From contig NZ_ML660087.1 of assembly GCF_007004655.1 (NCBI RefSeq), forward strand, positions 632,617 to 696,616: a DNA stretch of 64,000 nucleotides, read 5' to 3'. The notes under the pieces were generated by a model that had not been told where the DNA came from, ran no database searches, and saw only the letters and a program-made list of their open reading frames with translations. The first letter of the stretch is position 1, and each line of letters opens with the position of its first letter. The stretch comes from Exilibacterium tricleocarpae (GTDB lineage Bacteria > Pseudomonadota > Gammaproteobacteria > Pseudomonadales > Cellvibrionaceae). Both the position numbers and the translations under genes were made by a program. Shown in pieces: positions 1 through 8,314 of this stretch.

Positions 1-2140
1 AATAGCCTTCTTTTAACGCGTCGAACAGGTTAGCGGCACTGTGCACCTCGCCGTCGTACTCGATTTCTTCATTGCCTTTGACGTCGACATGGCTGCCGTC
101 GGCGAGGGTAAACCGATAGGTGGTGTTTTGCAGGTCTTCCTCTTTGACCAACACACCCTGGAACGCTTCGGGGTTGTAGCGGAACGTAGTGCAGCCTTTC
201 AGTCCCTTTTCATAGGCGTACAGGTAAATTCCTTTGAAGTCATCGTAGGGGTAATCGGTGGGTATGTTGATGGTTTTGGAAATGGAGGAGTCGATCCATT
301 TCTGCGCCGCCGCCTGCACGTCGATGTGGCTGGTGGGTTCGATATCGTCGGTGCTGGCAAAATAGTCCGGCAACTGCCGGTCCGGCTCGGTGGCGTGCAC
401 ATCGGCGTGCGGGTTGATCAGGTGCCGGTAGGCGAGCAGTTCATAGGAGTAAACGTCGACTTTTTCTTTGGTCTTCTTCCCTTCGCGGATAATATTGCGG
501 GCGTAGTGATGGGCGAAACTCGGTTCGATGCCGTTGCTGGCATTGTTTGCCAGTGACAGCGAGATGGTGCCGGTGGGGGCGATTGACGTGTGGTGGGTAA
601 AGCGGGCGCCGGTCGTCGCCAGTTTCTCCACCAGTTGCGGGTCGATGGTGGCCAATTGTTGCATGTAGCGACTGTAACGGCTGTGCAGAATCTTGCCTTT
701 GACGCTGTCGCCGACTTGATAGCCGTCCGTTGCCATTTCCGGTCGCTGGGCGAGCATGGCGGCGCTGACGGTAAATGTCTGTTCCATAATCGGCGCCGGT
801 CCCTTCTCCTGCGCCAGTTCCAGCGCCGCCTGCCAGCCGCTCAGGGCCAGCTCCCGGGTGACCCGTTCGGTAAACTGCAGCGACGGCGGTGAGCCGTACT
901 TTATGCCGAGCAGTGTCATGGCCGAGCCCAGTCCGAGGAAACCCATACCGTGGCGGCGCTTGTGCTCGATTTCGTGGCGCTGCTCCGCCAGTGGCAGGCC
1001 ATTGATTTCCACGACATTGTCCAACATGCGGGCGAAGATTTTGACCAGCTTGCGAAAGCGTTCCCAGTCGAACGCGGCCTGGGCAGTGAAGGGGTTGTCG
1101 ACAAAGCGGGTCAGATTGACCGAGCCCAACAGGCAACTGCCGTTTGGGGGCAGGGGTTGCTCGCCGCAGGGATTGGTGGCGCGGATGTTTTCGCAAAACC
1201 AGTTGTTGTTATAGTCATTGACCTTGTCGATCAGGATGAAACCCGGCTCGGCAAAATCGTAGGTGGAGGTCATGATAACGTCCCACAGTCGCCGCGCCGG
1301 CAGGGTCTGGTAGATTTTGCACGCCACCAGTCCGCGCTGGTCGGTGATATAGCCCTCGCTGGTCGGGTACTCGCGCCAGATGACCTGGCGCGAATCATCG
1401 AGATCGATAGCATCTTTTTGCCGTTCCTGTTCGGTCAAGGGGAACGACAGTGTCCAGTCGCTGTCGTCACTTACGGCTTGGATAAAGTCGTCGGTGATCA
1501 GCAGTGACAGGTTGAACTGGCGCAGGCGCCCGTCCTCGCGCTTGGCGCGAATAAACTCGATAACATCCGGGTGGCTGATGTCGAATGTCGCCATCTGCGC
1601 GCCGCGCCTTCCGCCCGCTGAAGAAACGGTAAAACACATCTTGTCGTAGATATCCATAAAAGACAGCGGGCCGGAGGTGTGGGCGCCGGCACCGGTCACA
1701 TAGGCGCCGCGGGGCCGCAGTGTGGAAAATTCATAACCGATGCCGCAACCGGCTTTCAGGGTCAGGCCCGCCTGTAGATTCTTGGTGAGAATGTCGTGCA
1801 TCGAGTCGGCAATGGTGTCAGAGACCGTGCAGTTGATGGTGGAGGTGGCGGGCTTGTACTGCTGGGCGCCGGCATTGGATACAATGCGCCCGGCCGGGAT
1901 GGCGCCGTTGCGCAGCGCCCAGAGAAATTTTTTATACCAAGTATCGCGCAAGTCCTGCCGTTCCAGATCGGCCAGTGCCCGGGCGACGCGCTGGTAGGTC
2001 TCATCGATAGTGCCGTCCACCGCTTTGCCGGTGTGATCTTTGAGCCGGTATTTTTTATCCCAGATATCCAGCGACGCGGCTTGCAAAGGCGCGGGGCCGG
2101 CTCCCTCTGAATTTTGAAACGGCAGAGAGTTGGCGGTCAT
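1..2140 (-). CDS. nrdJ: Adenosylcobalamin-dependent (class II) ribonucleotide reductase, C-terminus cut by window edge
   Basis: Reduces ribonucleotides to deoxyribonucleotides using a B12-derived radical, so it can work with or without oxygen. I translated the minus strand from the ATG at 2140, giving 713 codons open to the left edge. The N-terminal part has the family pattern KYRLKD..T..ETYQRVA and GAIPAGRIVSNAGA, followed by a STINCTVS stretch and GGRRGAQM. The NPCGEQPL motif lies near 1140-1180. The reading ends in KGCTTFRYNPEAFQGVLV and FDALKEGY, close to the usual C-terminus of this family, so only a few residues are probably missing. The start follows an AGGTAAATCA ribosome-binding region. 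It is divergent from mobB across a region holding an FNR-type box, which suggests oxygen-responsive expression (inference). Confidence 0.93.
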   Translation of the reverse strand, partial: MTANSLPFQNSEGAGPAPLQAASLDIWDKKYRLKDHTGKAVDGTIDETYQRVARALADLERQDLRDTWYKKFLWALRNGAIPAGRIVSNAGAQQYKPATSTINCTVSDTIADSMHDILTKNLQAGLTLKAGCGIGYEFSTLRPRGAYVTGAGAHTSGPLSFMDIYDKMCFTVSSAGGRRGAQMATFDISHPDVIEFIRAKREDGRLRQFNLSLLITDDFIQAVSDDSDWTLSFPLTEQERQKDAIDLDDSRQVIWREYPTSEGYITDQRGLVACKIYQTLPARRLWDVIMTSTYDFAEPGFILIDKVNDYNNNWFCENIRATNPCGEQPLPPNGSCLLGSVNLTRFVDNPFTAQAAFDWERFRKLVKIFARMLDNVVEINGLPLAEQRHEIEHKRRHGMGFLGLGSAMTLLGIKYGSPPSLQFTERVTRELALSGWQAALELAQEKGPAPIMEQTFTVSAAMLAQRPEMATDGYQVGDSVKGKILHSRYSRYMQQLATIDPQLVEKLATTGARFTHHTSIAPTGTISLSLANNASNGIEPSFAHHYARNIIREGKKTKEKVDVYSYELLAYRHLINPHADVHATEPDRQLPDYFASTDDIEPTSHIDVQAAAQKWIDSSISKTINIPTDYPYDDFKGIYLYAYEKGLKGCTTFRYNPEAFQGVLVKEEDLQNTTYRFTLADGSHVDVKGNEEIEYDGEVHSAANLFDALKEGY

Positions 2141-2205
2141 TGATTTACCTGATGTTGTGGGTTGAGGAATGTGGCCCATAATGGACTCGACGACCACAGG
2201 CTGTG

Positions 2206-2219
2206 TTGACTTAGATCAA
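2206..2219. promoter_or_regulatory. FNR/Anr-type binding site between nrdJ and mobB
   Basis: The sequence TTGAC-TTAG-ATCAA matches the FNR/Anr consensus TTGAT-N4-ATCAA at 9 of 10 defined bases. Its centre is about 72 bp upstream of the nrdJ start, compatible with a class II activator position (about -41.5) for a minus-strand transcript. It is also 148 bp upstream of mobB, so either gene could be the target. Confidence 0.55.
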
Positions 2220-2360
2220 GGTGCCCAACATGTTGTAGGTTACTATCCCCGTTACAAGCACGGGTGCGGTGCTAATGTTTTCGACAAGCAACCTTTTGGA
2301 AGAGCAGTATTTTGGCAGAGCAGGGCTTGGAGAAGCAGTAACCCGGAGGTGGACAAATCG

Positions 2361-2921
2361 ATGAAGGCGTTTGGATTAGTGGGTTGGTCCGGCAGTGGAT
2401 GCACGGACCTGTTGATCAGGCTGATCAGGTATTACCGCCTCCGAAACCTGCTGGTTTCCACCGTCAAGCTCGCCTCGGTTCGCGACGACGAAGGCGTTAT
2501 TTCCATGGAGAGCCGGCGTCTGCGTGGCGCCGGCTGTGAGCAAGCGGTATTTTTGCGGCCCGGTGAGTGGCACAGTGCGGATGAGGATTTTTCCCACACC
2601 GATGCACTGGCGGCATTGCTGCGTAAAATGACGCCGGTGGATTTGGTCTTGATTGAGGGGCTGAAAGAAATCACCCAGCCAAAGTTGTTGTTGGTGCACC
2701 CGAAGCTGCACCACCAGTTGGAGAATACCCAGTTGCTTGCCACCGCCTGCCCCAATGTGGTGGGGCTGGTGGCCGAGGAGCCGACTGCCGGTCTCAATGC
2801 ACTCGATTTGCCGGTGTTGAAAGCGGCTGACACCGGTAAAATTGCCGCTTTTATCTGCCGCACCTGCCTGGTCCCCGTCAAGGCTGAAGTTTTCGCACTG
2901 CCGGGACAACACGCTCGTTAG
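2361..2921 (+). CDS. mobB: MobB-like protein (molybdopterin-guanine dinucleotide biosynthesis) with degenerate P-loop
   Basis: MobB is a small P-loop GTPase that assists MobA in attaching GMP to molybdopterin. The 186-residue product starts at the ATG at 2361, behind a GGAGGT ribosome-binding site, although the frame is open further upstream. It has the MobB opening MKAFGLVGWSGSG and the later pattern DLVLIEGLKE, where the family has LVEGFK. The Walker A motif reads GWSGSGCT: the invariant lysine is replaced by cysteine. The usual IKHxHHxFD segment after beta-strand 2 is VKLASVRDDEG, which has lost its histidines. It may therefore not hydrolyse GTP normally. A molybdopterin oxidoreductase that would need the cofactor is encoded at 42.5-44.8 kb. 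The family call is good; activity is doubtful. Confidence 0.8.
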   Translation: MKAFGLVGWSGSGCTDLLIRLIRYYRLRNLLVSTVKLASVRDDEGVISMESRRLRGAGCEQAVFLRPGEWHSADEDFSHTDALAALLRKMTPVDLVLIEGLKEITQPKLLLVHPKLHHQLENTQLLATACPNVVGLVAEEPTAGLNALDLPVLKAADTGKIAAFICRTCLVPVKAEVFALPGQHAR

Positions 2922-2984
2922 CTTTTGACTCCACTGCGATCACTGCGCGGTTGGCAGTGGTTGCATCTGCCTGTACTCTCTATC

Positions 2985-3200
2985 GTTGAACCCGGTCATG
3001 GTGAGCCTGTCTATAGCTGAGACAATCTGTGTTTGAACCTGGTTATGGCTCTGGTTATGGCTGAACCTGGTTATGGCTGAACCTGATTGTGGTTGAGCCT
3101 GAGGCTATTTGAACCCGGCTGGGTTTGAACCTGTCCATGGTTGAACCCGATTGCGGTTAAACCCGGCTGGGCTTAAATCGGACTCTGGTTACACCTGACA
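2985..3200. repeat. Array of about 13 degenerate 16-bp repeats
   Basis: Between mobB and the next gene the DNA is built from imperfect head-to-tail copies of a unit close to TGAACCTGGTTATGGC. Units run about 15-17 bp, and the best-preserved pair is near 3045-3080. Other copies drift, for example TTGAACCCGGCTGGG and TTGAACCCGATTGCGG. The period is not a multiple of three throughout and no frame is kept open, so it does not look coding. Confidence 0.75.
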
Positions 3201-3279
3201 ATGCGTAACCCTCGACTTACCGGCTGGGCCTGACTGACCAGGGCCGATGCCGGGATGCCGTTTTTCCCGAGTGAAGTCT

Positions 3280-3675
3280 ATGCGATTATATGCAACTGCA
3301 ATTATCCAACCGCCGCTACAGTTACCCGTCTGTCTTTCCTTGTGGCCGCGCCGGGTGGTTTGGCTCCTGCTGGCGGCGGCTTTTTCCGGCGCCGCCTGGG
3401 TAGAGGCCGGTGTTGCCGAGGGGCAGGTGGCGAGTATTCATATCGCCAACCACGCCGGTTACGTGTTGTTTGACCTCGACGCCGAGATTAAAAACTCGCC
3501 GCGCTGCAATACCCGCCGCAAGTTCGCCATCGATCTGGGCAAGCCCGGGGGGCGGGCGGCGTATTCGGCGCTGCTCGAGGCCAAGCGCGGCAGTTTCAAG
3601 GTGTCCGTGGTGGGGCTCAACACATGCGGAGTACACCTTGAGTCCGAGGGTGTCAAGACACTGGAGGTACAATAA
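3280..3675 (+). CDS. Small secreted protein of unknown function
   Basis: The 131-residue product has an N-terminal signal-type segment (basic MRLYA.., a hydrophobic stretch VVWLLLAAAFSGAAWVEA, predicted cleavage after an Ala-x-Ala-like site). It then has a compact mature domain of about 85 residues. The mature part has two cysteines (in SPRCNTRRKFAID and LNTCGVHLE) that could form a disulfide. The arrangement xVLFDLD...C.T..KFAIDL..PGGRAAYSALLEA...VSVVGLNTCG resembles a short periplasmic hypothetical family common in gammaproteobacteria. I chose the ATG at 3280 because it starts the signal peptide; an upstream in-frame ATG exists at 3247. Function unknown. Confidence 0.65.
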   Translation: MRLYATAIIQPPLQLPVCLSLWPRRVVWLLLAAAFSGAAWVEAGVAEGQVASIHIANHAGYVLFDLDAEIKNSPRCNTRRKFAIDLGKPGGRAAYSALLEAKRGSFKVSVVGLNTCGVHLESEGVKTLEVQ

Positions 3676-3717
3676 GGAGTTATGGTGTAATGGCCGCGTG
3701 CAGACAGCGACGGGGTT

Positions 3718-4779
3718 ATGGGTTTGACAGCGAACGACTTGACTAGGGTGAATCCGGCATCGACGTCTCTGGCGTTAAGGTCTCTGGCGACGGGTGAGAC
3801 CTTTGCGCTGGAGGGCGAGATGCTGGTGGGGCGCGAGGTGGAGTGCGCCATCATTTTAAGCTCCCGCCAGATATCCCGCTATCACGCCAAAATACTGGTG
3901 GCGGCGAACAAAGTCTTTATCGAGGACCTGCACTCCTCCAACGGCACTTTCGTCAACGGTAAGCAAATAGCATCGCGCACCCTTTTGACGCTCGGCGACG
4001 AGGTCGCCTTCGACGAATTGGCCTATCGGGTAACCTCCCGCCAGTCCGGTGCGGCGGCGGCCACTGTGGTGGCAACTCCCAAGATGAAACAGGCCGCCGC
4101 CGATCGCGGCAGGGCTGCCGACGGCGAGCGGCCCGCGCAATCCCCCGCCGCGGGCTCGGTGGCGCCACCTGTTACACCGGCAGCGGGTGTGGTGCCGATG
4201 GCCGCGGAGCCGGTTTCGGTAGCGGTGACGCCCGACCCCGGCGCTGCTGCGGCCAATGCCCGGGCCAACAGTACGAAGATGCTGACGCCGGACCGGCGCG
4301 AGCAAATTGAGTCGGTCAATCGCCAGTTCCAGAGGGATGTGAGCGTAGGCTCGGGCCCCCGGCTGGTGGTGATGACGGCGCCGATGCGCGGGCAGGTCTT
4401 TACACTGGACAACAATGTCAAGGGCAAGGAATGGCTGATTGGACGGGATAAAGATGCGGATATCCACATTCAGGAGAAGTCCGTCTCCCGCGATCACGCG
4501 CGCCTGATCCGGCTCGATTCGAGCTATCGGATCCTGGCCACCCGGGCGGCCAACGGAGTCGTGGTCAATGGCGAGACCAAAAGTGCGAGCGGACTGCGTC
4601 ACAACGATCGCATTCAGATCGGGCGCATTACCCTGGTTTTCAAGACCGATGAGCCGCAGTTGGAGCAGAATCCGGAGGAGACGCAGATCGCGGCGCGCAG
4701 CCGCGGACTCAGAATCGGTATTATTGCCGCCTTTGTCGGCTTGCTGCTGGTGATCCTGGCGCTGATCATCGCGGACTGA
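3718..4779 (+). CDS. Two-FHA-domain protein with C-terminal membrane anchor
   Basis: FHA domains bind phosphothreonine peptides. The 353-residue product has FHA 1 at about residues 38-105 (VGREVECAI, SRYHAKI, SSNGTFVNGK) and FHA 2 at about 220-300 (LIGRDKDADIHI, SRDHARL, ANGVVVNGE). An Ala/Pro-rich linker of about 90 residues joins them, and one C-terminal transmembrane helix follows (GIIAAFVGLLLVILALIIA). The predicted topology puts the FHA domains in the cytoplasm. No kinase or phosphatase gene is adjacent, so the partner is unknown. Similar proteins in other gammaproteobacteria are linked to Ser/Thr kinase signalling or secretion; that role is inference here. Confidence 0.85.
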   Translation: MGLTANDLTRVNPASTSLALRSLATGETFALEGEMLVGREVECAIILSSRQISRYHAKILVAANKVFIEDLHSSNGTFVNGKQIASRTLLTLGDEVAFDELAYRVTSRQSGAAAATVVATPKMKQAAADRGRAADGERPAQSPAAGSVAPPVTPAAGVVPMAAEPVSVAVTPDPGAAAANARANSTKMLTPDRREQIESVNRQFQRDVSVGSGPRLVVMTAPMRGQVFTLDNNVKGKEWLIGRDKDADIHIQEKSVSRDHARLIRLDSSYRILATRAANGVVVNGETKSASGLRHNDRIQIGRITLVFKTDEPQLEQNPEETQIAARSRGLRIGIIAAFVGLLLVILALIIAD

Positions 4780-4788
4780 GCCGCGCCG

Positions 4789-5172
4789 TCAAAGGAGTGC
4801 CAGATAGCCCCACGGCGACTTGATCGTCGCCACCACCATGATATAGCCAAACACCATCAGTGCCGCTACCCAGGCGACGCCCCTGACGGTTTTGGTCTTG
4901 CCGCGCTTCAGCGCCACAGTGCCGAGGCCGATGTACAGCACCAGCGCCAGGATTTTGGCCAGCAGCCAGGGTTGCTGGGTCGGCGACAGATGCATCTGCA
5001 CGGCCAGCACCAGCGCCGAGCCCAGCAACAGGGTATCAATGATGTGCGGTGCGATTTTGACCCAGCGCCGCTGTAACAGGGGAGAATCCGCCAGCATCCA
5101 GACGCCGCGCAGGGTAAAGCCGGCCAGAGCGAGCAGGGCGCAGCTCATGTGTATTATTTTCAGTGTTCCCAT
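4789..5172 (-). CDS. SirB2-family integral membrane protein
   Basis: The 127-residue protein has four hydrophobic segments: residues about 5-25, 43-62, 68-87 and 100-122. It carries the SirB pattern IIHMSCALLALAGFTLRG and HIIDTLLLGSALVLAVQ. The family is named after a Salmonella locus that raises invasion gene expression, but its biochemical role is not established. The gene is convergent with the FHA gene, with only 9 bp between the stops, and nothing in the context suggests a specific partner. Confidence 0.8.
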   Translation of the reverse strand: MGTLKIIHMSCALLALAGFTLRGVWMLADSPLLQRRWVKIAPHIIDTLLLGSALVLAVQMHLSPTQQPWLLAKILALVLYIGLGTVALKRGKTKTVRGVAWVAALMVFGYIMVVATIKSPWGYLALL

Positions 5173-5728
5173 GGCAGGGTGACTGTCCTCCTCTGAAGCC
5201 GGGGTGGAATAAAACGACGGCTGCTGCGGATACTATCACCAAAATACGCCGGCGCCAGCGCTAAAACCCTAAAACGACGGCACGCCGGCTTTGCCTGCCA
5301 ATCGGTGGTTTTCGGTGTCAGTCGAGGCGTGCGACAGTGCCTCGTTCGAAAAATATGCCGGCATTCTGCGACGGGCGGCGCTTTTCACCAAAAGAGGGTG
5401 CTAAGCGGTTGCTGAATACCCAGTAAGCCCTTAAAATTCACCGGTTTAGCTAACTGAACGCGGCAATGCCGGAGCGCTGGCGATACGGGCTGCCGGCAGT
5501 GCCGTGGCAGGCATAGGTCCGCGCCGGGCGTTACGGGCGCCGGCTCGGTTTTCTACTGTGAAATTGGGCGCCGCAAGCCGGTGGCTGCCTATTGGTTGAG
5601 TGACGATATCCTCGAACAGGACTTTGACCGGAGGGCCTTGGCGGGCCCACCGGGATTTTTAAGTATTATCACAACTTTTAACTTTTAGTGAATTTTAAGT
5701 AGTAACACAATAATCGGAGATTTTTTAA
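5173..5728. other. Gene-free stretch upstream of ndk
   Basis: No open frame with family signatures was seen on either strand. The stretch contains the promoter region of the leftward SirB-like gene. Its right end, just before ndk, is A+T-rich and carries a direct repeat that is listed separately. A GGCGGGCCCACC segment near 5640 could form a short hairpin but has no clear terminator structure. Confidence 0.5.
5657..5710. repeat. 18-bp direct repeat in the ndk leader
   Basis: TTTTAAGTATTATCACAA (5657-5674) recurs as TTTTAAGTAGTAACACAA (5693-5710), 16 of 18 bases identical and 36 bp apart, immediately upstream of the ndk ribosome-binding site (GGAGA). It could be a tandem regulator site or a duplicated promoter element. 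Confidence 0.5.
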
Positions 5729-6154
5729 ATGGCTGTTGAACGTACACTTTCCATTATCAAGCCGGATGCGGTCGCCAAGAATGTGATTGGCCAGATATAC
5801 AGCCGCTTCGAGCAGGCCGGTTTGAAACTCGTGGCCGCGAAAATGCAGCGGTTGTCCCGCGAACAGGCCGAGGGCTTTTACGCCGAGCACAGAGAGCGCC
5901 CGTTTTTCAAGGACTTGGTGGACTTTATGACATCCGGCCCGGTGGTGGTCCAGGTGTTGGAAGGTGAGAACGCCATCGCGCTGAATCGCGATTTGATGGG
6001 CGCGACCAATCCCCGGGAGGCGGCCGCGGGCACGATTCGCGCCGACTTTGCCCAGTCCATCGACGCCAATGCCGTCCACGGTTCCGACGGCCCTGAGTCA
6101 GCGGCCCGCGAAGTGGCCTACTTCTTTGCCGAAGAAGAGATCTGCGCACGCTGA
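5729..6154 (+). CDS. ndk: Nucleoside diphosphate kinase
   Basis: Transfers the gamma phosphate from ATP to NDPs through a phosphohistidine, balancing the cytosolic NTP/dNTP pools. The 141-residue length is typical. Visible signatures are [12 protein letters not shown] at the N-terminus, the active-site segment NAVHGSD around His-117, and the closing FFAEEEIC. The ATG follows a GGAG site. It is the first gene of the conserved ndk-rlmN-pilW-rodZ-ispG-hisS order. Confidence 0.98.
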   Translation: MAVERTLSIIKPDAVAKNVIGQIYSRFEQAGLKLVAAKMQRLSREQAEGFYAEHRERPFFKDLVDFMTSGPVVVQVLEGENAIALNRDLMGATNPREAAAGTIRADFAQSIDANAVHGSDGPESAAREVAYFFAEEEICAR

Positions 6155-6202
6155 TCGCGCGCCGCCGGTAACGGCAAGTGAGACAGTTGCAGAGGTGCAG
6201 TC

Positions 6203-7381
6203 ATGACTGAACAGGCGCAAACCACAGACGCCCGGACGCCCAAGGTAAATCTGCTCGGCCTGACCCAGGCGGAGCTGGAGGATTTTTTTGCGCGCATTGG
6301 CGAGAAGCGTTTTCGCGCCGCCCAGGTGCTGAAGTGGATACACCAACAGGGCGTAGCCGACTTCGACGCGATGACCAATATCAGCAAAGACCTGCGGGGC
6401 AAACTCTCGCGTCTGGCTGAGGTCAGGGCGCCGGAGGTCCTGCAGCAACTGGACTCTGCCGACGGCACCCGCAAGTTTTTAATTCGCGTCAGCGGTGGCA
6501 ATGCCATCGAGACGGTTTTTATTCCCGATGGCGAACGCGGCACGCTCTGTGTGTCATCGCAGGTGGGCTGCTCACTGGATTGCAGTTTCTGCGCCACCGG
6601 CAAACAGGGTTTCAACCGCGATCTGACCGCGGCGGAGATTATCGGCCAGGTGTGGATTGCGGCCAAGTCGTTCGGCCAGTTGGGCAGTGCCGGGGTGCGC
6701 AAGATCACCAATGTGGTGATGATGGGCATGGGAGAGCCGCTGTTGAACTTTGACAACGTCGTGGCGGCCATGAACCTGATGCTGCACGACAACTGCTACG
6801 GCCTCTCCAAGCGCCGGGTGACCCTGAGTACCTCCGGGGTAGTGCCCGCCCTGGATCGACTGGGCGAGTATACCGATGTGTGCCTGGCCATATCGCTGCA
6901 CGCGCCCAATGATGAGTTGCGCAACCAACTGGTGCCCATCAACCGCAAATACCCGATTGCCATGCTGCTGGCGTCGGCACGGCGCTATATCGAAGGGTTG
7001 CCGGACAATCACCGCAAAATCACCATTGAGTACACCTTGATCGACGGGGTCAACGATCGCCCGCACCACGCCCGGGAGCTGGCGGAACTGTTGAAAGATG
7101 TGCCGGTCAAGATTAATCTGATTCCGTTTAATCCGTTTTCCCAGTCCGATTACCGGCGGGTCAGCGACGGTGCCCTGCGCCGGTTTCAGAATTTATTGAT
7201 ACAGGCGGGCTTTACGACCACCGTGCGCACGACCCGCGGTGACGACATCGATGCGGCCTGCGGCCAGTTGGCCGGCAGTGTCAATGATCGCACGCGCCGC
7301 AGCGAGCGCTACCGGGACGCCCGCAACGGCGCGCAACAGCGCGTGCAGCCGGAGCCGGTGCGATTCGTCGCCGGGCGTTGA
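6203..7381 (+). CDS. rlmN: Dual-specificity 23S rRNA/tRNA adenine-C2 methyltransferase RlmN
   Basis: A radical-SAM enzyme that makes m2A2503 in 23S rRNA and m2A37 in some tRNAs. The 392-residue product carries the CxxxCxxC cluster motif [15 protein letters not shown]. It also has MGMGEPLLN, the TLSTSGVVP segment and a late Cys in [10 protein letters not shown] that fits the family's methyl-carrying cysteine. The C-terminal tail beyond that ([17 protein letters not shown]) is arginine-rich. It lies 48 bp downstream of ndk in the usual gammaproteobacterial order. Confidence 0.97.
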   Translation: MTEQAQTTDARTPKVNLLGLTQAELEDFFARIGEKRFRAAQVLKWIHQQGVADFDAMTNISKDLRGKLSRLAEVRAPEVLQQLDSADGTRKFLIRVSGGNAIETVFIPDGERGTLCVSSQVGCSLDCSFCATGKQGFNRDLTAAEIIGQVWIAAKSFGQLGSAGVRKITNVVMMGMGEPLLNFDNVVAAMNLMLHDNCYGLSKRRVTLSTSGVVPALDRLGEYTDVCLAISLHAPNDELRNQLVPINRKYPIAMLLASARRYIEGLPDNHRKITIEYTLIDGVNDRPHHARELAELLKDVPVKINLIPFNPFSQSDYRRVSDGALRRFQNLLIQAGFTTTVRTTRGDDIDAACGQLAGSVNDRTRRSERYRDARNGAQQRVQPEPVRFVAGR

Positions 7382-7442
7382 TAAACGCAACGATTGATTG
7401 AATATAACCGTCGATACAGACGATAGCAGGGGGTGGTTAAAG

Positions 7443-8309
7443 ATGGCAGTAGCTGTGATCGGCGCTGGTGTCGCAGGAGACCGTATCCGAGGAGACAGTT
7501 TCCGAGGAGAGAATGGTGGAGGCGCTGGTCGCGGGTGGTCCGCCCGCGTCGCGTTGCTGCTGCTGACGGGCGTTCTGGCGCTTGTTTCCGGCTGTGTCAC
7601 CACCAATGCGCCGGGGAGCAAACCCAAACCCAAGATTGATAAGGAAAAGGCGCTGCAGACTTATATTCAACTCGGCATAGGCTATCTCAGCAAGAAAAAC
7701 CGCGAATCGGCCCGCTACCACTTCAATAAGGCGTTTGAGATCGACCGCAATGCACCCGGTGCCCACAACGGCATGGCGCTACTATACAAGCTCGAGGGAG
7801 AGCCGGAACTGGCGGAAAAGCATTTTCGTCGCGCCATCAGGGTGAATCCGCGATTTTCCCAGGCGCACAACAATTACGGGTCATTTCTGTATTCGCGCGA
7901 GCGTTACAAAGAGGCCTACAAGCATTTCAAACTGGCTGCTGACGATATCGGCTACGACCGGCGGCCGATCGCGCTGGCGAATCTGGGTCGCGCGGCCTTG
8001 AGACTGGACCGTGTGGAGCGGGCCAAGGCCGTCTTCGAGCACTCCCTGAGTCTCGATAACCGGCTATCCATGGCGTTGGTGGAGCTGGCGGATATTTATT
8101 TTCAGGAGCAGGATTATGCCGCCGCCAAACGCCATCTGGACCAGTTTGCGCGGGTCGCGCCGCAGACGCCACGGACCCTGTGGCTGGGTATTCGTATAGA
8201 GCGCATTTTTGGCAACAAGGACAAAGAGGCCAGTTACGCGCTGGCGTTGAGAAATTTGCATCGCTACTCGCGAGAGTACCTCGAGTATCAAAAAGCGCTA
8301 AAAAACTAA
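7443..8309 (+). CDS. pilW: Type IV pilus biogenesis TPR lipoprotein PilW/PilF
   Basis: An outer-membrane lipoprotein (pilotin) that helps the PilQ secretin assemble. The start at 7443 follows an AGGGGG site. It gives an unusual N-terminal extension of about 30 residues ahead of a lipoprotein signal with lipobox LVSG-C (residue ~51). The extension is encoded partly by a 15-bp tandem duplication (7480-7509). The rest is six or so TPR helices: ALQTYIQLGIGYLSKKNRESARYHFNKAFEID, AHNNYGSFLYSRERYKEAYKHF and others. The position between rlmN and rodZ is typical for PilW. A TTG at 7398 is an alternative but weaker start. Confidence 0.92.
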   Translation: MAVAVIGAGVAGDRIRGDSFRGENGGGAGRGWSARVALLLLTGVLALVSGCVTTNAPGSKPKPKIDKEKALQTYIQLGIGYLSKKNRESARYHFNKAFEIDRNAPGAHNGMALLYKLEGEPELAEKHFRRAIRVNPRFSQAHNNYGSFLYSRERYKEAYKHFKLAADDIGYDRRPIALANLGRAALRLDRVERAKAVFEHSLSLDNRLSMALVELADIYFQEQDYAAAKRHLDQFARVAPQTPRTLWLGIRIERIFGNKDKEASYALALRNLHRYSREYLEYQKALKN

Positions 8310-8314
8310 ACGAC

